A stretch of DNA of 64,000 nucleotides from Streptomyces sp. NWU339. GTDB taxonomy: Bacteria > Actinomycetota > Actinomycetes > Streptomycetales > Streptomycetaceae. The position numbers and the translations under genes were made by a program. The stretch is taken from assembly GCF_003143855.1 (NCBI RefSeq), contig NZ_QFRK01000018.1:62001-126000 (forward strand), in the 5' to 3' direction. The notes beneath the pieces are model-generated. The model worked only from the letters and a program-made list of their open reading frames with translations. It had not been told where the DNA came from and did no database searches. Positions 53,279-62,467 of the stretch are shown in pieces; position 1 is the first letter of the stretch; the number at the start of each line of letters is the position of its first letter.

Positions 53279-54082
53279 TCAGAGAGGGCTCTGCAAGAGC
53301 GCGAAGCGGGCGCCCTCCGGGTCGGCGACCGTGGCGGTGCGGCCGTGGGCGCTGTCGCGGGCCTGTCTGAGGATCTGGCCGCCCAGGTGCAGGACACGGT
53401 CCACCGCGTCGTCGAGGTCGGCCACGGTGAAGTACGTCGTCCAGTGCGGTCCCCGGTCCCGGAGCAGGGTGTTGCCCACGCCGTGGATGTCGGCCACGGG
53501 ACGGCCCTCCAGGTTCAGGGTCGTGCAGTCGATGTCGGTGGAGATCTCCGGTTCCACCGTGTAACCGAACACCGACGCGTAGAACTTGGCTGCCCGTTCC
53601 GACTCGAAGGTCGTCAGCTCGTTCCAGGCGGGCGCGCCGGGCACCCCGGTGACGGCCGTGCCGAGGTGCGCGGACGCCTGCCAGATGCCGAAGACGGCCC
53701 CCGAGGGATCGGAACAGATCGCCAGCCGCCCGGCGTCGGAGGCGTCCAGCGGGCCGACCCCGACCGTGCCGCCGCAGGACCGCACGGCCGAGGCCGTGCG
53801 GTCCACGTCCGCGGAGGCGAAGTAGGGCGTCCAGGCGATGGGCAGATGACGGTCCGGCGGCAGCAGGCCGATGCCGGCCACCTCGCGGCCGTCGAGCAGC
53901 GCGCGTGCGTACGGGCCGGGTTGCTGCGGGCCGGGCCGGAACTCCCAGCCGAACAGCGCCTCGTAGAACCTCCGGGCCGTGTCCGGTCCGTGCACCATGA
54001 GGCTCACCCAGCAGGGTGTGCCGGGCGCGTGCCGAAAGGGCGCTTCACCGTCTCGGTGGACGGACCCCCGTGTGTCGGTCAT
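53279..54082 (-). CDS. VOC family (glyoxalase-like) protein, two domains
   Basis: A 267-residue protein with two vicinal-oxygen-chelate modules in tandem: residues about 20-135 (PCWVSLMVHGPDTARRFYEA, LFGWEF, WTPYFASADVDRTASAVRSC, ICSDPSGAVFGIWQAS) and about 145-267 (WNELTTFESERAAKFYASVF, TYFTVADLDDAVDRVLHLGG, TVADPEGARFALLQ). Both domains keep the usual strand order; His and Glu metal ligands are incomplete, so it could bind rather than convert a ligand. ATG 54082. Related proteins include bleomycin-type resistance and dioxygenase-like enzymes, and the substrate here is unknown. Confidence 0.9.
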   Translation of the reverse strand: MTDTRGSVHRDGEAPFRHAPGTPCWVSLMVHGPDTARRFYEALFGWEFRPGPQQPGPYARALLDGREVAGIGLLPPDRHLPIAWTPYFASADVDRTASAVRSCGGTVGVGPLDASDAGRLAICSDPSGAVFGIWQASAHLGTAVTGVPGAPAWNELTTFESERAAKFYASVFGYTVEPEISTDIDCTTLNLEGRPVADIHGVGNTLLRDRGPHWTTYFTVADLDDAVDRVLHLGGQILRQARDSAHGRTATVADPEGARFALLQSPL

Positions 54083-54382
54083 CGTCGCTCTCTTCTCGAC
54101 CCGGGCGAGGGTCGTGTCGCGTTCGCTCCGCGGATCATCGCCGTGCTGCTCCAGGCATCAGCCACGGCGCCGCGCGCCCTGGGCCCGCCCCCGTACGGCG
54201 GTTCCGCCTCCGGAGGATGCCCGATGCGCGGGCCTCCGCCCGTTTCGGCGCGCTTGCCGGATGATGTCGATCGGTAGTACGGCATGTGCCCGATCCCATA
54301 CGCCTCGTGATCGGGTCTGCCCGGCCGAGCAGATTAGCCGGACATGGACGACTCGGCCACCCCGTGCGCGAGGATGGTGGCC
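54083..54382. other. Divergent region between the VOC gene and the sulfurtransferase gene
   Basis: Three hundred bases without a supported gene; both neighbours read away from it, so it carries two promoters. No recognisable regulator sites were seen. Confidence 0.45.
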
Positions 54383-55234
54383 ATGAACGCCATCATCTCC
54401 GCATCCGAACTCGCCGGTGAACTGGCGGGCGGTGACCCGCCGGTGCTGCTCGACGTCCGCTGGCAGCTCAGCACGCCCGCGGCGGCCGGTCAGCCGCCGT
54501 TCGACGGCCGGGCCGCATACCTGGCCGGGCATCTGCCCGGTGCCGTTTTCGTCGACCTGGACCGGGAGTTGGCCGCCCCGCCGGCCGGGCGGGGACGTCA
54601 TCCGCTGCCCGATCAGGAGGAGTTCGGTGCCGCGATGCGCCGCGCGGGCGTGTCGGCGGGCCGGCCGGTGGTCGTGTACGACGGCGGGCTGGGCTGGGGG
54701 GCCGCCCGCGCGTGGTGGCTGCTGCGCTGGACCGGTCACCCGGACGTGCGGGTCCTCGACGGCGGGTTGTCGTCCTGGGACGGCCCGCTCGAGACCTCGG
54801 TGCAGCAGCCGGACGAGGGCGACTTCACGCCGGTGCCGGCGGTGGCCGGGCTGCTCGACGCCGACGGCGCGGCGGCGCTGGCCCGGTCCGGGCTGCTGCT
54901 GGACGCGCGGGCGGGGGAGCGCTACCGGGGCGAGGTGGAGCCGATCGACCGGGTCGGCGGCCACATCCCGGGCGCGGTCTCGGCGCCCACCACCGAGAAC
55001 GTGGGCCCGGACGGTCGCTTCCTGCCCGCCGCGGAACTGAGCACGCGGTTCCGGGCGTTGGGCGCGTCCGAGGACACGCCGGTCGGCGTGTACTGCGGTT
55101 CCGGCGTCTCGGCGGCGCACGAGGTGCTGGCGCTGGCGGTGGCGGGCATCCCGGCGGCGCTGTACGTCGGATCCTGGTCGGAATGGTCGTCGGACCCGGA
55201 GCGGCCGGTCGCGGTGGGGCCGGACCCCCGATAG
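54383..55234 (+). CDS. Sulfurtransferase (rhodanese, two domains)
   Basis: A 283-residue thiosulfate or mercaptopyruvate sulfurtransferase. The N-terminal rhodanese domain is catalytically silent (VLLDVRWQLSTP, VVVYDGGLGWGAARAWWLLR); the C-terminal domain has the active Cys in YCGSGVSAAHEVLAL. ATG 54383 has AGGA eight bases upstream; ATGs at 54344 and 54374 are in frame. It moves sulfane sulfur, with a role in cyanide or sulfur handling. A 40-bp perfect palindrome follows. Confidence 0.94.
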   Translation: MNAIISASELAGELAGGDPPVLLDVRWQLSTPAAAGQPPFDGRAAYLAGHLPGAVFVDLDRELAAPPAGRGRHPLPDQEEFGAAMRRAGVSAGRPVVVYDGGLGWGAARAWWLLRWTGHPDVRVLDGGLSSWDGPLETSVQQPDEGDFTPVPAVAGLLDADGAAALARSGLLLDARAGERYRGEVEPIDRVGGHIPGAVSAPTTENVGPDGRFLPAAELSTRFRALGASEDTPVGVYCGSGVSAAHEVLALAVAGIPAALYVGSWSEWSSDPERPVAVGPDPR

Positions 55235-55248
55235 GCGCGTGGCGGAAG

Positions 55249-55288
55249 CGGAAAGGGGGTGCTCGCCCGGGCGAGCACCCCCTTTCCG
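55249..55288. terminator. Perfect 40-bp palindrome, bidirectional terminator
   Basis: Arms 55249-55268 and 55269-55288 are exactly complementary with no loop bases. It separates the convergent sulfurtransferase and sepH genes, and resembles the palindrome after nrdJ in architecture. Confidence 0.87.
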
Positions 55289-55327
55289 TACTGGCCGACG
55301 CCGGATCACCTCAGTGCCGGGTCCCGG

Positions 55328-56380
55328 TCACTCCTGCTTCTTGCGCCGCGTTCCGAACACGATCTCGTCCCAACTCGGCACCGCGGCGCGGCGGCCCGGC
55401 CGGACGCCGTCCGCCTCCGCCTGGCGGTCGGTGGAGCCGACGAGACGGTCCCGGTGACTGCTGACGGCACGGGGCATCAGGACGTCCGCGTAGGCGGAAC
55501 CGGCCGAGGCCGCCGGGGCCGGGGGCTCCTCCGCCTCGGGCTCGGAGTCGGGCTCCTCGGGGAGGGGCTCGGGCACCCGCTCGGGAACCACCAGGTCGCC
55601 CCGGAAGCTCGGCACCGCCTCCAACAGACTGGTGAGCGAGTCCCGTTCACCGCCTGCCGGGACCGCCGACTCCTCGTCGTACTCGGGTCCGTGGCCGGGT
55701 GGCGGGCTCTGCCGGTCACGCTCGCCGGGACGGTCCTGCTGGCGCTCGCGCGGCAGCCGGGCGATGCGCGGCACGAACGGGAAGCTCGGTTCGGGCGCCG
55801 CGGCGAGGTCGTCGGACTCGCCGATCAGCGAGCGCGCCTCGTCGTCGACGGCCTGGACGAGCCGCCGGGGCGGGTCGTACGTCCAGCTCGCCGAGTGCGG
55901 TTCGCCCGCGACCCGGTAGACCAGCAGCACCTCCCAGGTGCCGTCGTCGCGGCGCCAGGAGTCCCACTGCACGGTGTCCTTCTCGGCGCCGCGCAGCAGC
56001 AGTCGCTCCTGCACGGCCTCGCCCAGCGGCGGGCCGGAGTTCTCGCCGGGCCGGCGGACGGGGGTCTTGCGGGCGCGCTCCGCCATGAAGGCGCGCTCGG
56101 CGAGCACGGGGCCCTCGAAGCGCCGGACGCGGTCCACGGGAATGCCGGCCATCTGTGCGACCTCTTCCGCGGTCGCGCCGGCACGTATACGCGCCTGGAT
56201 GTCGCGGGGGCGGAGATGGCTCTCCACCTCGATCTCGATCTGGCCGAGGCGTGGACGGTCGCCCCGTACGGCGGCGCGGAGACGTTCGTCGATCGGAAGC
56301 GTGTACTCCGTGCTGTCCGCAGCCTTCAGCACCAGCCGTGTGCCGTCATTCGAGACGGCCACGACACGCAGTTCGGGCAT
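55328..56380 (-). CDS. sepH: Cell division protein SepH
   Basis: A 350-residue actinobacterial cell-division protein (DUF3071) that binds FtsZ and promotes its assembly during sporulation. MPELRVVAVSNDGTRLVLKA starts the conserved N-terminal region; RPRDIQARIRAGATAEEVAQ and MAGIPVDRVRRFEGPVLAER is the helix-turn-helix-like motif. The long middle is Pro/Glu/Ser rich and disordered. The C-terminal WDEIVFGTRRKKQE is the short conserved motif. ATG 56380 has GGGAGG five bases upstream. It is convergent with the sulfurtransferase gene. Confidence 0.95.
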   Translation of the reverse strand: MPELRVVAVSNDGTRLVLKAADSTEYTLPIDERLRAAVRGDRPRLGQIEIEVESHLRPRDIQARIRAGATAEEVAQMAGIPVDRVRRFEGPVLAERAFMAERARKTPVRRPGENSGPPLGEAVQERLLLRGAEKDTVQWDSWRRDDGTWEVLLVYRVAGEPHSASWTYDPPRRLVQAVDDEARSLIGESDDLAAAPEPSFPFVPRIARLPRERQQDRPGERDRQSPPPGHGPEYDEESAVPAGGERDSLTSLLEAVPSFRGDLVVPERVPEPLPEEPDSEPEAEEPPAPAASAGSAYADVLMPRAVSSHRDRLVGSTDRQAEADGVRPGRRAAVPSWDEIVFGTRRKKQE

Positions 56381-56878
56381 GGGGACCTCCCGGGTGGTGC
56401 CTGCCGACGTCACGTGCGTCGCTGCTTCCGCTAGTCGAGTGTGGCCTGCCCGGGTGCAGCCTGCCACAACCTTGCCGAGTTGCCCGGCGTGTCGGGCATG
56501 GGCCCTGGATCGCCGTTATGGCACGGTTACCTATTCGCAACGCTAAGTGACCAACCGCGTCACCCTGTGCAACTGGCCCCCTCCCGGCGGTCCTCAAGGG
56601 CCGGAGCACCCTGATGGGCGTCCGGACCCAGGGCTCGCAACAGTACTCCATTCGGGCCAAGTGCGTGGATCGGCGCGCCGCCCGACTTCTGGCAAGAGGT
56701 GCTGCTCGGCCGTCCTCGCGCCGCCGTGGCCGGGCTCCCTCGATCTCGGCGTGGCGTACTTCACGTAATCGTCAGAAACGGAACTAATGGTTTCGTTTGG
56801 ACGTCGACTTGGTGTGCGTTGTCATGCAGTTGATCGCTCATGTGAGGGAACGTATGGGAAGGCGGGCAAGGGCCGAGG
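56381..56878. other. Divergent intergenic region between sepH and a membrane-protein gene
   Basis: These 498 bases hold promoters for both neighbours. Two short open frames (56547-56768 on +, 56346-56660 on -) overlap each other and neither has a good ribosome site or known family. A 23-bp near-perfect dyad at 56776-56798 is described separately. Confidence 0.5.
56776..56798. promoter_or_regulatory. 23-bp dyad upstream of the membrane-protein gene
   Basis: AAACGGAAC (56776-56784), TAATG spacer, GTTTCGTTT (56790-56798), with eight of nine positions symmetric. It is low-GC for this genome and sits 80 bp before the ATG at 56879, so it may be an operator. Confidence 0.5.
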
Positions 56879-57754
56879 ATGCGTGAAAGGTCGGATGTCG
56901 CAGGCGAGTCGAGTGTCACCGGGGAGGCGAGTGCCGCGGGGGAGGCGAAGAGCCCTCGGATCGACCTGAGCATGGCGCAGGTCGCCGGCAGCGCGGTGGC
57001 CGCGGTGCTGGGCGCCCAACTCGCCTCGTCCTTCGGCGTCTACGGGACGATCATCGGCGCCGGAGTCATGAGTATCGTCGCCACCTGCGGCGGAACGCTC
57101 TTCCAGCACTTCTTCAAGCGCACCGGCGAGCAGTTCCGCGTGGCCGCCGTGGGGTCCGGCCGCCCGGCCGCCGCGGCGGCCGGGAGACGGACCGTGCCCG
57201 CGCCCGGCGAGTTCACCGAGGGCACCGTGTACCGGGGCCGGGCCAGGGGAGTGCGGTGGAACGGGAAGCGGATGCTGGTCGCGACCGCGCTGGTGTTCGG
57301 GGTCACGATGGCCGGAATCACCACCTACGAACTCGTTGCGGGCCAGAGCCTCAGCGGCGCACCCAGCACCACCATCGGCAACGCCGTCACCGGTCAGCAC
57401 ACGTCCGGATCCGGGGGTTCCGGCGGTTCGGACGACCAGTACTCCGGCGACCCCGACGACTCCGGGACGTCGAACGACCCCGGTACCTCGGACGGTTCCG
57501 AGGACTTCGGCGGGGACGGACCGGCGCCCGCGCCCTCCGTGACGCCTCAGGACGGAGGTGTCGCCACAGGCTCCGGCGGCGACACGCCGGACGGCGTCGA
57601 CGCGTCGGCGGGCACCCCGGACGGCACCGGGAGCCAGGGCTCCGACGCCCCCGTGAGCCCGGAACCGGACGCGCCCGCTACGACCCCAGAACCCTCCGCA
57701 GATAGTCGTTCCGGAAGCGGCGTTCAGGATCAAGGCGGTCCCGCAGCGCCGTGA
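56879..57754 (+). CDS. Membrane-anchored protein of unknown function
   Basis: A 291-residue protein. Residues about 35-75 include a hydrophobic stretch (AGSAVAAVLGAQLASSFGVY, GTIIGAGVMSIVATCGGTLF) that may cross the membrane twice; a stronger span is near 130-152 (RMLVATALVFGVTMAGITTY). The C-terminal 135 residues are Gly/Ser/Asp/Pro-rich and disordered, without cysteines. ATG 56879 follows AAGGG. Its last 77 bases overlap, on the opposite strand, the 3' end of the lactone oxidase gene, so the C-terminus may be misread if a frameshift exists. The fold is unknown; it may be a wall- or membrane-associated factor. Confidence 0.75.
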   Translation: MRERSDVAGESSVTGEASAAGEAKSPRIDLSMAQVAGSAVAAVLGAQLASSFGVYGTIIGAGVMSIVATCGGTLFQHFFKRTGEQFRVAAVGSGRPAAAAAGRRTVPAPGEFTEGTVYRGRARGVRWNGKRMLVATALVFGVTMAGITTYELVAGQSLSGAPSTTIGNAVTGQHTSGSGGSGGSDDQYSGDPDDSGTSNDPGTSDGSEDFGGDGPAPAPSVTPQDGGVATGSGGDTPDGVDASAGTPDGTGSQGSDAPVSPEPDAPATTPEPSADSRSGSGVQDQGGPAAP

Positions 57755-58997
57755 ACTCGGCGAAACGCGGATACACCCGGGAGAGGTAATCGGCGTCCCG
57801 CGTGTTGATCTTCCCCCAGTGGGGCCGCCCCTCGTGGGCGGTGAAGATGCGTTCCGCCGCCGTGAAGTACCCCTGATAGGGGGTGCCCCGGAACATGTGG
57901 ACCGCGATGTACGCGGTGTCGCGGCCGGAGGCCGTGGACAGGGTGATGTCGTCGGCCGGGGCCGTACGCACCTCGACGGGGAAACTGACCCGGAGGGGTG
58001 AACGGTCGACCATGGCCTTCAGCTCGCGCAGCGTGTCCACCAGGGCCTCGCGCGGCACTGCGTACTCCATCTCCACGAAGCGCACCCGGCGCGGCGAGGT
58101 GAGCACCTTGTACGGGATGTCGGTGTAGGTCCGCGCGGACAGGGCCCTGCTGGAGATCCGCGCGATGGCGGGGACGGTCGCGGGCACCGCGCGGCCGACC
58201 CAGTTGGCTGCCTGGAAGACGCCGTTGGAGAGGAACTCGTCCTCGAGCCAGCCCTTGACGGGATGCACCGGCCGTTCCGGGCCCGCGCTGCGGTTGTTCC
58301 GCTTGGTGTTGGTGTTGCCGGTGTGGGGGAACCAGTAGAACTCGAAGTGTTCGTTCTCGGCGTGGAGCTCGTCGAACTCGGCGAGGACGCGGTCGAGGGG
58401 CATCGGTTCCTCGCGGGCCGTCAGCAGGAAGACCGGCTCGACGGCGAAGGTGATCGCGGAGACGATGCCGAGGGCGCCGAGGCCGATCCTGGCGGCCGCG
58501 AAGACATCAGGATTCTCTTTCTCGGAGCAGGCGAGTACCGAGCCGTCGGCGGTGACCAGTTCCAGGCCCCGGATCTGCGCGGCGACGGAGGCCGAGTCAC
58601 GGCCGGTGCCGTGGGTGCCGGTACTGGTGGCCCCGGCGACGGTCTGCTCCATGATGTCGCCCATGTTGGTGAGCGACAGCCCCTCCCGCGCGAGAGCGGT
58701 GTTGAGCCGCTTGAGCGGGGTGCCGGCCTCCACCGTGACGGTGCCCGCCGCCCGGTCGATGTCGCGTATCCCCGTCAGCAGACGGGGGCGGATCTGCACG
58801 CCGTCGGTGGCGGCTATGGAGGTGAAGGAGTGCCCGGTGCCGACCGCCTTCACCGGGAGACCGTCCTCGGCGGCACTGCGTACGGCCGACGCCAGCTCCT
58901 CGACGGAGGCCGGCGTGACCTCCCGCGCGGGGCGGGCGAGGACGGTGCCTCCCCAGTTACGCCATGTTCCGTTCTTCGTGCTCGCCGTGCTGCCCAA
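57678..58997 (-). CDS. D-arabinono-1,4-lactone oxidase/FAD-linked aldonolactone oxidase
   Basis: A 439-residue FAD-dependent oxidase of the VAO family. The FAD domain has LPVKAVGTGHSFTSIAATDG, VEAGTPLKRLN and GATSTGTHGTGRDSASVAAQ; the C-terminal ALO domain includes VRFVEMEYAVPREAL, FPVEVRTAPADDITLS and GRPHWGKIN. The start is TTG at 58997, with GGGGAGG just upstream; no ATG gives a family-like beginning. It overlaps the MFS gene by 41 bp on the same strand. It oxidises aldonolactones to ascorbate-like products or a related polyol acid (family knowledge). Confidence 0.9.
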   Translation of the reverse strand: MGSTASTKNGTWRNWGGTVLARPAREVTPASVEELASAVRSAAEDGLPVKAVGTGHSFTSIAATDGVQIRPRLLTGIRDIDRAAGTVTVEAGTPLKRLNTALAREGLSLTNMGDIMEQTVAGATSTGTHGTGRDSASVAAQIRGLELVTADGSVLACSEKENPDVFAAARIGLGALGIVSAITFAVEPVFLLTAREEPMPLDRVLAEFDELHAENEHFEFYWFPHTGNTNTKRNNRSAGPERPVHPVKGWLEDEFLSNGVFQAANWVGRAVPATVPAIARISSRALSARTYTDIPYKVLTSPRRVRFVEMEYAVPREALVDTLRELKAMVDRSPLRVSFPVEVRTAPADDITLSTASGRDTAYIAVHMFRGTPYQGYFTAAERIFTAHEGRPHWGKINTRDADYLSRVYPRFAEFTALRDRLDPERRFRNDYLRRVLGS

Positions 58998-60216
58998 CGG
59001 AGCCTCCCCGACCCGGAGCCGGCCGCTCGAGCCGGCGGTACCCGAGGAAACCGACCACGACCGCGACGGCTCCGGCCACCGCCGGAACCCCGTACCCGGC
59101 ACGCGCCCCGGCCGCGTCGATCACCCAGCCGGACGCGGCGGAGCCGAGCGCGACCCCGACCGCGAGCCCGGTGCTCACCCAGGTCATGCCCTCGGTGAGC
59201 TGCGCGCGTGGTACGTGCTCTTCGATGAGGGACATCGTCGTGATCATCGTGGGAGCGATGGACATCCCCGCAAAGAACAGCGCCACGGTCAGAAACGGCA
59301 GGTTCCCGACCAGTAGGAGGGGGATCATACTCACGGCCATGGCGCACACGCCCAGCAGCCAGCGGCGCTCGGGCGCTCCGGCGAAGCGCATCAGCCCGAA
59401 GACGACCCCCGCCGTGCAGGAGCCCAGCGCGTACACGGCGAGCACCACACTGGCGGCGGCCTTGTGCCCGCGCTCCTCCGCGAAGGCCACGGTGACCACG
59501 TCCACGCCACCGAAGATCGCCCCGGTCGCCGCGAACGTGGCCACCAGGACCCGCAGCCCCGCGGAGCGCAGCGCCGTGCCGCCGAGCACCGACGCACGGC
59601 CCTCGCCCGTGCGTTCGCGCGGGTGCGGGGCGGGCTCGGTGGCGCGCTGTGCCGTCAGCCAGAAGACGCCGACCGCCAGGAAGCAGGCCGCGAGCAGCGG
59701 ACCGGCCTCCGGGAACCAGGCCGTGGAGAGCCCGATGGAGACGATCGGCCCGAAGATGAAGCAGAGCTCGTCCACCACGGACTCGAAGGAGTACGCGGTG
59801 TGCAGCTGCGGGGTGCCCCGGTACAGCTCGGCCCAGCGGGCCCGGACCATCGCGCCGACGCTCGGCACGCAGCCGATGCCGACGCAGGCGACGAAGAGCA
59901 CCCAGTCCGGCCAGCCGTAGTGCGCGGCGAACAGCAGCAGCGCCGCCGCGGTGAGGGAGAACAGCGTCGTCGGGCGCAGGATCCGCCGCTGCCCGTACTG
60001 GTCCACCAGGCGGGAGACCTGGGGGCCGGCCACCGCGGCGGCCAGGGCGATGGTGGCCGCCAGGGCGCCGGCCAGGCCGTACCGTCCGGTCAGCTGGGAG
60101 ACCATCGTGACCACGCCGATGCCCATCATGGACAGCGGCATCCGGCCGAGGAACCCCGCGGCCGAGAAGCTCTTGCTGCCGGGGGCGGCGAACAGGGCGG
60201 TGTAGGGACTGGGCAC
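58957..60216 (-). CDS. MFS transporter
   Basis: A 419-residue major-facilitator permease with about 12 spans (MMGIGVVTMVSQLTGRYGLA, ALAATIALAAAVAGPQVSRL, LFVACVGIGCVPSVGAMVRA and others). The A-motif position after span 2 reads RLVDQYGQRRIL. The N-terminus is short. GTG 60216 has GGAGA six bases upstream. It is transcribed into the lactone oxidase gene, whose start it overlaps, so they form an operon. Substrate unknown. Confidence 0.9.
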   Translation of the reverse strand: MPSPYTALFAAPGSKSFSAAGFLGRMPLSMMGIGVVTMVSQLTGRYGLAGALAATIALAAAVAGPQVSRLVDQYGQRRILRPTTLFSLTAAALLLFAAHYGWPDWVLFVACVGIGCVPSVGAMVRARWAELYRGTPQLHTAYSFESVVDELCFIFGPIVSIGLSTAWFPEAGPLLAACFLAVGVFWLTAQRATEPAPHPRERTGEGRASVLGGTALRSAGLRVLVATFAATGAIFGGVDVVTVAFAEERGHKAAASVVLAVYALGSCTAGVVFGLMRFAGAPERRWLLGVCAMAVSMIPLLLVGNLPFLTVALFFAGMSIAPTMITTMSLIEEHVPRAQLTEGMTWVSTGLAVGVALGSAASGWVIDAAGARAGYGVPAVAGAVAVVVGFLGYRRLERPAPGRGGSVGQHGEHEERNMA

Positions 60217-60382
60217 GAGGTCTCCGAAAATCTCAGCAAGGAACGACCGCGGGAGACCGGACTCCCAGTAAGGTGCGACCGCAGTGGATACAGCTTACTG
60301 GTTAGGTGACCCTAATATATCCCGTGGTCCGGTCGGCCCCCGTCGTTCCCCGGCTGTCGGTGCCTGATGGCAGGATCGAGGC

Positions 60383-61513
60383 ATGCCTGACGAGCTCGAT
60401 CCCACCCCCTACGACGCCCTGCTGCTGCTCTCCTTCGGAGGCCCCGAAGGCCCGGACGACGTGGTCCCGTTCCTGGAGAACGTGACACGCGGGCGCGGCA
60501 TCCCCAAGGAACGCCTGAAGGAAGTCGGGGAGCACTACTTCCTGTTCGGCGGGGTAAGCCCCATCAACGAACAGAACCGTGCCCTCCTGGGCGCGCTGCG
60601 CGAGGACTTCGCCGACCACGGGCTGAACCTGCCGGTCTACTGGGGCAACCGCAACTGGGCGCCGTACCTCACCGACACCCTGCGCGAGATGATCCACGAC
60701 GGCCGCCGCCGCATCATCGTCCTGGCGACCAGCGCCTACGCCTCGTACTCCGGCTGCCGCCAGTACCGCGAGGACCTCGCCGAGGCCCTGGCGACACTGG
60801 AGGCCGAGGGTCTGGAGCTGCCCGAGGTCGACAAGCTGCGGCACTACTTCAACCACCCCGGTTTCCTGGACCCCATGGTCGACGGGGTCCTCCGCTCGCT
60901 CGCCGAGCTGCCCGAGGAGGTGCGCGACGGCGCGCACATCGCCTTCTGCACCCACTCGATCCCCACCGCCTCCGCCGACACCTCCGGCCCCGTCGAGGAG
61001 CACGGTGACGGCGGCGCGTACGTACGGCAGCACCTGGACGCGGCCCGGCTGATCGCCGACGCCGTACGGGAGCGCACCGGCGTGGACCACCCCTGGCAGC
61101 TCGTCTACCAGTCCCGCTCCGGCGCCCCGCACATCCCCTGGCTGGAGCCCGACATCTGCGACCACCTCGAGGAGCGGCACGCGGCCGGGGTCCCGGCCGT
61201 GGTCATGGCCCCCATCGGCTTCGTCTCCGACCACATGGAGGTCATCTACGACCTCGACACCGAGGCCGCGGCCAAGGCGGGGGAGCTGGGACTGCCGGTG
61301 AGCCGCTCGGCGACCGTGGGCGCCGACCCGCGGTTCGTCGCCGCGATCCGCGACCTGATCGTGGAGCGCGCGGCCACCGAGCGCGGCCAGGACGACGTCA
61401 CCCCCTGCGCCCTGGGCGCCCTGGGTCCGAGTCACAACCTCTGCCCGGTGGGCTGCTGCCCGGCCCGCGCCCCGCGTCCCGCCGCCGCGGGCGCCGACAG
61501 CCCCTACGCGTGA
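60383..61513 (+). CDS. hemH: Ferrochelatase (coproporphyrin-type), [2Fe-2S]
   Basis: A 376-residue ferrochelatase. It has [32 protein letters not shown], the His of CTHSIPTA and [20 protein letters not shown] with the acidic metal site. Cys125 (SYSGCRQY) and the C-terminal Cys354, Cys358 and Cys359 (HNLCPVGCC) are the expected [2Fe-2S] ligands. Actinobacteria use the coproporphyrin-dependent route, so it probably inserts iron into coproporphyrin III (also named CpfC). The stop is 8 bp before the inositol monophosphatase start. Confidence 0.94.
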   Translation: MPDELDPTPYDALLLLSFGGPEGPDDVVPFLENVTRGRGIPKERLKEVGEHYFLFGGVSPINEQNRALLGALREDFADHGLNLPVYWGNRNWAPYLTDTLREMIHDGRRRIIVLATSAYASYSGCRQYREDLAEALATLEAEGLELPEVDKLRHYFNHPGFLDPMVDGVLRSLAELPEEVRDGAHIAFCTHSIPTASADTSGPVEEHGDGGAYVRQHLDAARLIADAVRERTGVDHPWQLVYQSRSGAPHIPWLEPDICDHLEERHAAGVPAVVMAPIGFVSDHMEVIYDLDTEAAAKAGELGLPVSRSATVGADPRFVAAIRDLIVERAATERGQDDVTPCALGALGPSHNLCPVGCCPARAPRPAAAGADSPYA

Positions 61514-61521
61514 GGAGCGCC

Positions 61522-62337
61522 GTGACCGACCCCCTGCACGCGGAACTGCTGGAGCTGGCCCGCGAGGCGGCGCGGCGCGCGGGCGAGCTGCTGCGGGACG
61601 GCCGGCCGGCCGACCTGGAGGTCGCCGCGACCAAGTCCAGCCCGATCGACGTCGTCACCGAGATGGACATCGCGGCCGAGAAGCTGATCACCGGTCTGAT
61701 CGCCGAGCACCGGCCGGACGACGGAGTCCTCGGCGAGGAGGGCGGCACGACCGAGGGCACCAGTGGCGTCCGCTGGGTGATCGACCCGCTCGACGGCACG
61801 GTCAACTACCTGTACGGGCTGCCCACCTGGGCCGTCTCCATCGCCGCCGAGCAGGACGGCGAGACCGTGGTCGGGGTGGTCGCGGCCCCGATGCGCGGCG
61901 AGACGTACCACGCCGTCCGCGGCGGCGGCGCCCGTGCCACCGGCGCCTGGGAGGGCGAGCGCACGCTGACCTGCCGTCCCGCGCCGTCCCTCGACCAGGC
62001 CCTGGTCTCGACCGGCTTCAACTACGTCACCGAGGTCCGCACCCATCAGGCCGGCGTCGCGCAGCGGCTGATCCCGCTCCTGCGGGACATCCGGCGGGGC
62101 GGCTCGGCCGCGGTCGACCTCTGCGACCTCGCCTGCGGCCGCCTCGACGGCTACTACGAGCGCGGACTGCACCCCTGGGACCTGGCGGCGGGTGACCTGA
62201 TCGCCCGGGAGGCGGGCGCGCTGACCGGTGGACGGCCCGGTGAGCGCCCCTCGTGGGATCTCGCGGTCGCGGCCACCCCGGGCGTCTTCGAGCCCCTCCA
62301 GCGGCTGCTGGAGGACTTCGGCGCCTGGCACGACTGA
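61522..62337 (+). CDS. suhB: Inositol monophosphatase family protein
   Basis: A 271-residue IMPase-type phosphatase. The metal-binding motifs are EEGG (about 77-80), DPLDGTVNYLYGLP (about 90-103) and the C-terminal HPWDLAAGDLIAREAGA (Asp about 219). GTG 61522 follows GAGGAG by four bases; an in-frame GTG at 61510 overlaps the hemH stop and is less likely. It hydrolyses inositol phosphates or related sugar phosphates. The gene symbol is by family. Confidence 0.9.
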   Translation: MTDPLHAELLELAREAARRAGELLRDGRPADLEVAATKSSPIDVVTEMDIAAEKLITGLIAEHRPDDGVLGEEGGTTEGTSGVRWVIDPLDGTVNYLYGLPTWAVSIAAEQDGETVVGVVAAPMRGETYHAVRGGGARATGAWEGERTLTCRPAPSLDQALVSTGFNYVTEVRTHQAGVAQRLIPLLRDIRRGGSAAVDLCDLACGRLDGYYERGLHPWDLAAGDLIAREAGALTGGRPGERPSWDLAVAATPGVFEPLQRLLEDFGAWHD

Positions 62338-62375
62338 CGGACGGACCACCGGGGGAGGATCCCGCGGGAGACGGT

Positions 62376-62414
62376 GAAGCGGGCCCCGGCGCTGGATTCG
62401 CCGGGGCCCGCTTC
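62376..62414 (+). terminator. Terminator of the hemH-suhB operon
   Basis: A perfect 16-bp stem (62376-62391 with 62399-62414) and a 7-nt loop, 38 bp after the stop. Confidence 0.9.
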
Positions 62415-62467
62415 GAACGCGCTCATGCGCAGGTACCGACGCGCCGGTCCTGACGCGGTCGGGCTGA

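Noticed and set aside
56346-56768. Short frames in the sepH upstream region (56346-56660 minus and 56547-56768 plus)
   Set aside because: They overlap each other, lack ribosome sites and known domains, and have shadow-type composition.
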